In this document: positions 58,086 to 64,000 of the stretch, piece after piece
Layout of the letters: every line of letters begins with the position of its first letter
How positions within the stretch are numbered: position 1 is the first letter of the stretch
DNA from: Chrysemys picta bellii
Taxonomy: Eukaryota; Chordata; Testudines; Emydidae
Direction of reading: 5' to 3'
Assembly (NCBI RefSeq): GCF_011386835.1
Contig: NC_088791.1
Coordinates: 10,416,998-10,480,997 of the forward strand
Length of the DNA stretch: 64,000 nucleotides
Notes under the pieces: generated by a model
The model's database searches: none
Told to the model about the DNA's origin: nothing
Seen by the model: only the letters and a program-made list of their open reading frames with translations
Made by a program: the position numbers and the translations under genes

Positions 58086-60137
58086 GAGGACCTGGCCACT
58101 ATGAAATGGACTGCAACCACCCAGCTCTTGTCCTAGGTCTGGCAGTAGCTCTCTTCTCTTAGTGGAGCTCCAGCCCCCACAAAGAGACTATGGGGGTGCT
58201 TCCCCTTCCCACAACATGGAAAAGTATTATTTTGCAAATGATTTTTTTTTAAACCTACAGCTACGTTGCAAGGGGGAGGGAATGCTCTGACCAGGGAATC
58301 CAACCCAATGGTGAATAAAGGGCTGATGTCCATTGTGAGTAACCTAGGCTCTGCACAAATACCCCTCTTTCTCCCCGGTGATGAGACATTTCCCCTCGGC
58401 AGCCCTGTTACTCTTCCCTCTACTGGCTCTATGGAAGGGGAGTTTGACCATTCACCAGCAGCAGCCTCGACTGCTACCATGAACCAGTCACTCACTCTAC
58501 ATTTGCATGGATCGAATAGAAGCAGGAATGACCCTTTAGCTTGGGACGTGGCTCATGCAGGTATATTCCTTCCAGAGGTGGGGAGAAGAGACGCCAGTAG
58601 AAGAAAGGCAGCCACCGTGGGGGACAGTCTCCCTCTCTGTGGGTGGGGCGGGAGCGGGTGTATCAGTTAGGATTGAAGGGAACCTATCGAGGTGGCACCA
58701 ACTACCCAGACAGAAGCTGGTACCATGCGACGTGACTGCTGTGACCCTGCTCAGGAACTGAGCCCTGTATGGCACTTCGAAAGAGGAGGAACATCTGGCC
58801 TCAGGCACGTTATCAGGCTGAGGTCTCTGCCCTAGCCATGGAGATGGCCCCTTCAATGTTCTCAGCCATACGATCAGTGGGGGAAGTTGTTTAGTGACCA
58901 GGCATTCCCAAGCCCTGTATGGAGCAGCAAGCCAATAATGCCCTGGCCTTTTTCGTTGGGTAGGGAGAACTAGTGAGTAAACAATCCCGAGGCAGAAACA
59001 TAGCAGTTGAGTTTGATAAGGGAAGAGCTGACGTGCAGGCAATGGAAATGTATCAGACCTCTCTCCAGTAGAATATTAGTTGACAATGCACTCAGCCACC
59101 CTAATACCCATTGGCTGATCAGACCATGTGGAGGTCACGGTCACTGCTACCGAGGGTTGTCTTTGTAAATGAACCTTTATATAGGTGTCAGTGCTGGCTC
59201 CACGGTCCTCCTTCTCTTGTCCCTAAGGTCACGTGGTCTGTGCAGACAATGGTGCCCCCAGTCTTCAGAGGCTGCTCATAGTGTTTAAGCTTTAAGACTA
59301 GCCTGGATCCCAACACACCTGGGGCCAAACTTTGCTGTCATTTACATTCCTGCAGGCCCCACTGAGATCAAAAGAGAACAACACTTAGCCTCTGCAGTGT
59401 TTAAAAACAAAACCAATCCAGGCAGCTCGCAACTTCCAAATCAGCTTTGGGCCAGCACCATCCAGCTGTCTGTGAACCTCTGCTGAGCCCAGGGCAGCCC
59501 CCACGGATCAGTTAGTGTGGGCTGGCAGGAGAGAGCCATTAGCAAGTTAAGTCCAAGGCACAATTCATCTCATCTTCACTGAGAAGGCACCGCTGCTGCA
59601 ACAGATGTTCATGCACCTTCTGACAGCAACAGAACCCCACATGGTGCTGACTCCTTAGCAAGTGAACAGCAACCGTAAAAACTTCCACCACCAGCTGGGT
59701 TGTCTTCACTTCAGTGCAATTCTCCTCTGAAACGTTACTCCACGACAAACGGCGCGTTGGCACGCCACGTTCCTTCTCTCGGTGGCATCCGGGTGAGCCG
59801 AGGGGTTCAGATGTGACACCTGCCATCTTGGCCAGCCCTGGGCAGCTCCACCTGAGTGAGTTCTTAACCGGCTCTCAAGCTAAGAGCTGTAACCGACCTC
59901 TGTCAGCCGTGGACTGAGTGCAGAGGGAGAGCTATGACGTATGCTGACCAGTGGGTTACAAAGGCACGGGGGCTGGGAGCTAGGTGACCCGTGTTCTCGT
60001 CCTGCCTTTGCCACAGAAGCCCCATAATACCATAATGGTCCCCATTTCATTTCACAGCGAGGCGGTAGTGCCTAGCGGAGTGAGCTCAAAGCCAGGAACT
60101 CCTAATCAGCTCCGCCACCGTCTTGCTGTGCCAGTAT
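58086..60137. other. intergenic stretch with a small SINE relic
   Basis: No gene is supported. MIR-like pieces are seen at about 59955-60130 (GGCTGGGAGCTAGGTGACCC). Nothing else is recognised. Confidence 0.35.
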
Positions 60138-60370
60138 TATTTATATCACAGCATTGCCTAGAGGCCCCAACTGAGCTCAGGATCCCAGTGTGCTAGGCGC
60201 TGAACGCACACTTAGTGAGGCACAGTCCCTCCCCCAAAGAGCTCACAACCTAAATAGACAAAGGATGAGATGGGAAACAGAGTCACAGAGAGGGCAAGTG
60301 ACCTGCCCAAAGTCACAGCACAGGTCAGGTTGTTGGCAAAGCCCTTAACTGTGCCGTACCTCAGTTTCCC
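60138..60370 (-). repeat. MIR/CORE-type SINE, antisense
   Basis: The order TGTGCTAGGCGCTGAACGCA, CCAAAGAGCTCACAACCTAA, AGAGAGGGCAAGTGACCTGC and CCCAAAGTCACAGCACAGGT is a reversed core SINE with its 3' part preserved. Confidence 0.7.
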
Positions 60371-60389
60371 TGCCCGTGAGAGGCTAAAT

Positions 60390-60712
60390 TCATAAAGGTT
60401 AATGGCAGAAGGGACCATCAAGATCACCTAGTTTCAACCTTTGTTCATACCGGAGGCCAGAAAATCATGCCCAATGACTCCTAGTCCAACCATTTATGGC
60501 TGAGCTGAAATGTATCGTTTAGAAAGGCACGCAATCTTAATATAAGGACTAGTAGAGACGAGGAATCCACCCCTTCCCTTGCTAAGTGGTTCTGATGGCT
60601 AACGATCCTCGCTGTTAGAAATGTGCACTGTATTTCTGCTTTGAATTCTTCCAGGTTCTAATTCATCCATTGGTTCTTGTTTTGCTTTTAAAAGTCTGCT
60701 AGCTTCACTCAG
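60390..60712 (-). mobile_element. CR1 LINE 3' fragment, antisense
   Basis: The bases GGCAGAAGGGACCATCAAGA, TCACCTAGTTTCAACC, AAAGGCACGCAATCTTAATA and CTCGCTGTTAGAAATGTGC match a reversed older CR1 3' region, as at 47815-48110. Confidence 0.65.
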
Positions 60713-62520
60713 TCACAGTTAGCAATGCGTCCACATCCTCGAATGGAAGATGCTAGAGCGTATCAGCATCACCGAATTAACTCGGTTTATAAATCAAAAG
60801 ATGATCTTATTTATGTAGCTCGCCAGTGACGCAAACACCACGCAGGAGCTTCAAAATCCCTGCCCATTCCTCTCTTAATCACTCCCAGCAAGGCATAGGC
60901 TGCAGTCCACGACTGTGCGGAACCGAACCCCTCCCCTAGCAGTGCTGGGGATACAAGGCCAACCAGTGTCAGAACTGGTGTGTCAGTCAAAGAAGTGATA
61001 CAGCGAGGAGACCCGGTAGCTGCCGAGATGTTGTGGGAGAAGTATCGGAAACACCAGAGTTGAACGGGGTCTGCTTGCTGAGGCATGGCACGCTAATACT
61101 GTTCTGGGCTGGGTGCTACCTTGTGCTTGGAACCTCAGCTTCTATTCCATACAAAACTTTCCAGCCATTTTGGCTGCAAAGAAAACCTACAAATCACGAA
61201 CGAGGTGAAAAAAGATGCAGCCTAAATCTCCGAGAGGTGTGAACGGCCCCCACGCACATCAGTGGCACATTAACGCTGAAGCCAAATCGTGACTGTTTAA
61301 CGTTATCATTGGTAATCAATCAGCTAGTTCACTGCTGATCAAAGCATGCAGAGAAAGAGGGTTGTCCATATTATGAAGATCTGCACAATCTACTGCAGAT
61401 GGCATCTCATTTCAGTGTCGCCAGAGGGTGGCGCTTGATTTAGAAGTGGCGCCTGAGATCATGTCCCTACCTCCCTACGCATTTTCCACTCTGGACTCTC
61501 CCCTAGTATGTACTCCAGTGCTAAGCAACAATGCGTACGGGGCAATCAGCGTTTCCTTGCAGTACAACACAATCTCCACAGCCCTTTGCTTTATTGCTCA
61601 GCCTTTGTGGTGATGAAAAGCTCCTCCTCTCTCTTCTCTTTCCTCCTACGCTCCCATAGGCCAATGTCCAGAGTAATCCAGGTACAGAATACGTAGCAGC
61701 ATGAACTCACCCGGATGAAGTCAAGCCAGTACAGAGATAAGATTTAGTAATGGGGGCCAGCTGGAGGGCGCAGGAAGAGATGTTCCGTGTCCCAGGCAAT
61801 TATCTGATTGATGTCCAGAGCCAGAGGGAGTCGAAGGGAGGACGTCGTAATTCCTAGCTCACTAATCCCAGAATCATTTAATTTCCATGAGAGAAGAAAT
61901 CCTCCTTCGTGTACCTAGGGGTCAGGCTGAAAAATGTTACTGACAAATCAGTCACCTGTGAATGAACTTCATGAGCCGGCTTCCATGCAATGCCATTGAC
62001 TGCATTGGCCCATAGCACTTGTAGTTCTACTTTGGCTGCCCTGCCCTGCTTGAAAACCCCGGAATGGCCTCTCTTACATCCTAAAGACACTCTCCAATCT
62101 CCTGCCGGGAATCGGGTCACACAGCTCTGAAATGCAGCAAGCGCTGGGGCAGCATGTGACTGCGCAACAGCTGAGGACAAGAAGTGAAGAACTCATTCAA
62201 AACAGCAGGGAGGATTCTGGGAGGCAGAACCTAAATTACCCAGAGGTGGACTTTGACTGGGACTCCCCTGCAACTGTGGGAAGTGGGTTGGGGTCTTTAA
62301 TAGCTACTGATGACCACCCAGGTTTAAAATTAAGGGAGCACCCCCAGCTGCACAGCCTCCCCTAGCACTCTGCTGGGTCATTGCTCCAGGATCAACACCA
62401 CAATTCCTTGCATCATCCCACATTTTCCACTGAGGCCTCCGATCCAAGCATTGCCCAGGCCTAAACCTCCTTAGTTTAAGAGACTGGCCGTGAAAACCAC
62501 TATCAGAGCATAGTGTAGAG
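60713..62520. other. intergenic stretch, nothing recognised
   Basis: No gene, RNA or definable repeat can be supported in this stretch. Confidence 0.35.
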
Positions 62521-62852
62521 CAGTGGTTCTCAAAGCCAGTCCGCCGCTTGTTCAGGGAAAGCCCCTGGTGGGCCGGGATGGTTTGTTTACCTACCGCGTC
62601 CGCAGGTTCGGCCGATCATGCCTCCCACTGGCCACGGTTCGCCGCTCCAGGCTAATGGGGGCTGTGGGAAGGGCAGCCAACACATCCCTTAGCCTGCGCC
62701 ATTTCCCGCAGCCCCCATTGGCCTGGAGCGGCGAACCGCGGCCAGTGGGAGTCGCGATTGGCCGAACCGGCAGACACGGCCGGTAAACAAACCGGCCCGG
62801 CCCACCAAGGGCTTTCCCTGAACAAGCGGCGGCCCGGCTTTGAGAACCACTG
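62521..62852. mobile_element. palindromic hAT MITE with CAGTGGTTCTCAAAG ends
   Basis: The element is a 332-bp near-complete inverted repeat: CAGTGGTTCTCAAAGCC to GGCTTTGAGAACCACTG, with the arms pairing almost to the centre. The target duplication GTGTAGAG is perfect (62513-62520 and 62853-62860). CAGTGGTTCTCAA termini are typical of Charlie-type hAT elements. Confidence 0.92.
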
Positions 62853-62939
62853 GTGTAGAGCACTGGTGAGGGTGCTTTACAGGCCCCTTTGCCCCCTGCT
62901 GACCTGCAGAGCTGTGGCAGACCCCCAGCTCTTGAGGAC

Positions 62940-63010
62940 TGGCTTCTTAGTGAAAGCTGTAGCAGCTCGTGCTATTAGCTCTGGAGATCCCTGGTTCAAT
63001 CCCGGTTTGT
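62940..63010 (+). repeat. tRNA-derived SINE relic
   Basis: The core AAGCTGTAGCAGCTCGTGCT, ATTAGCTCTGGAG and B box CCTGGTTCAATCCC match the minus strand of 57185-57285. It is too diverged and too short to be a working tRNA gene. Confidence 0.55.
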
Positions 63011-64000
63011 AAATCGAGAGGGCGGTGAGCACATAAGCACATGACCCTAAGACCACATCCTGCAAAGGAACTGCACCGTTACTGGGAAAGTCAGAACGGT
63101 TCCGGGGGGAGCCTTAAAAATGTCTCATTTTGCACTGATAAATCTCCAGCAGAACACCAAGCGGGGACAGCATTTGAATTCAGCACTCGAACACCAATCA
63201 CTGCCTAGAACCCCAAAGGAACAACCCCATTAGCTCTGCTAATAGTCTGGACTATTACATATGAGCAGCTCCATTATATTCCTCTTGCACACAGAGAAAA
63301 CAAACAAGCCAATGTGCCCCACGCTTTTGGGGAATTAACCTCCAAATATGCGTTTCCTTCCAAGTGAAAAGCATGGCTCATTCTCTTCCCAAGTGGAGAA
63401 TCAACTCAAATTGCTCATTTAGGAAGAGCTATTCTCTGATTCCCCCAGCAGTTTGCCAGATGCTGGGCTGCAAATTTCTATGGACCTTATTACCTGTGCT
63501 GGATGAAACCTTCTTCAGAGATTCCGGTTTATGCAGTGACTTGCTGGTGAAGCACTTGCAGGGCTCTTGAGAGCCACAACTGCCAGTGCTTTGGTGCCTT
63601 AACTGTGGTAGCCACAGCCTCTTGGTCAAGAAGCCCTTAAGCCATGATCCCAGTGTGACGGTTCTCGGGTACCCAGGACTGTGAGTCACCATGTCCTCCC
63701 CGGCCTCCAGTTGGAGGGAAACTTGCTTGTGCTTAACGAGGTGTCAGCTCCCTGACATCACCAGTCTGCGAGCCACACAAACACTTCCCTCTGGGCTCTG
63801 CCAGCCCTTGCTTTGCCCTGCGGTTTAACGATAGGTGCACCCCTGTCCCCACACCCCTTCTAATCATTCCCCTGTGGTGTTCGGCCCCTTATCCCCTGAA
63901 CACTCACAGACACCAAGTCCTGAAGGGAACGGCGCCCACATCAGTTGGGTGATTTAGCTCAGGATTAGTACGTAGCTTAACACCGCAGCACTGAGATATA
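63011..64000. other. intergenic stretch to window end, nothing recognised
   Basis: No gene, RNA or definable repeat can be supported. Confidence 0.35.

Noticed and set aside
62940..63010. Possible tRNA gene
   Set aside because: Only A/B-box-like elements remain; no complete cloverleaf can be drawn, and a second copy on the other strand at 57185 shows it is a dispersed SINE.
36745..64000. A second host gene downstream of the plexin
   Set aside because: I read both strands for conserved exon-like peptides with splice sites and found none that I could support; most content is old repeats.

Overview
This window is nuclear DNA of an amniote, most likely a cryptodiran turtle. The evidence is the repeat content: many CR1 LINE copies, at least two tRNA-derived SINEs with CR1-like tails (11118-11298 and 37108-37262, both on the minus strand), many old MIR/CORE-type SINEs, several hAT-type MITE families with 8-bp target duplications, and one nearly intact DIRS retrotransposon. 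Only one host gene is recognisable. Species and gene assignments come from memory of the families; no search was run.

The host gene is an A-type plexin, best match PLXNA2, on the + strand. Only its last two coding exons are here: 20660-20810 (50 codons plus one split base) and 23374-23469 (31 codons plus stop). They encode the C-terminal end of the cytoplasmic GAP domain. Positions 1-20659 are the preceding intron. The 3' UTR starts at 23470, with a proximal poly(A) signal candidate near 26502 and a distal one at 36711. A sense-strand CR1 LINE of about 4.3 kb (about 27840-32150) lies between the two. From about 36.75 kb onward I see intergenic DNA made of old repeats and no convincing exon.

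The most interesting object is the DIRS element at 2706-8946, sense-oriented inside the plexin intron. It has inverted terminal repeats that match perfectly over about 165 bp. Near its right end is an internal complementary region whose two halves complement the two different outer ends. It has a gag-like frame with a Cys/His cluster and an RS-rich region, a reverse transcriptase with YLDD followed by RNase H, and a DIRS-type tyrosine recombinase with the R, H-x-x-R and Y residues. The damage I see is one TAG in the RT/RNase H frame (7013-7015) and an 11-C tract (5476-5486) where gag and RT frames meet.

Other structure includes a nine-copy minisatellite just upstream of the last plexin exon whose units look like splice acceptors; four copies of a MITE family beginning CAGGGCCGGCT or close to it, two of which have grown GC-rich tandem arrays; an 80-bp hAT-like element with a perfect 8-bp duplication; and a near-perfect 175-bp hairpin inside an insertion with an 11-bp duplication. 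Long open frames in the GC-rich arrays, notably around 40.3-41.4 kb, are artefacts of composition.
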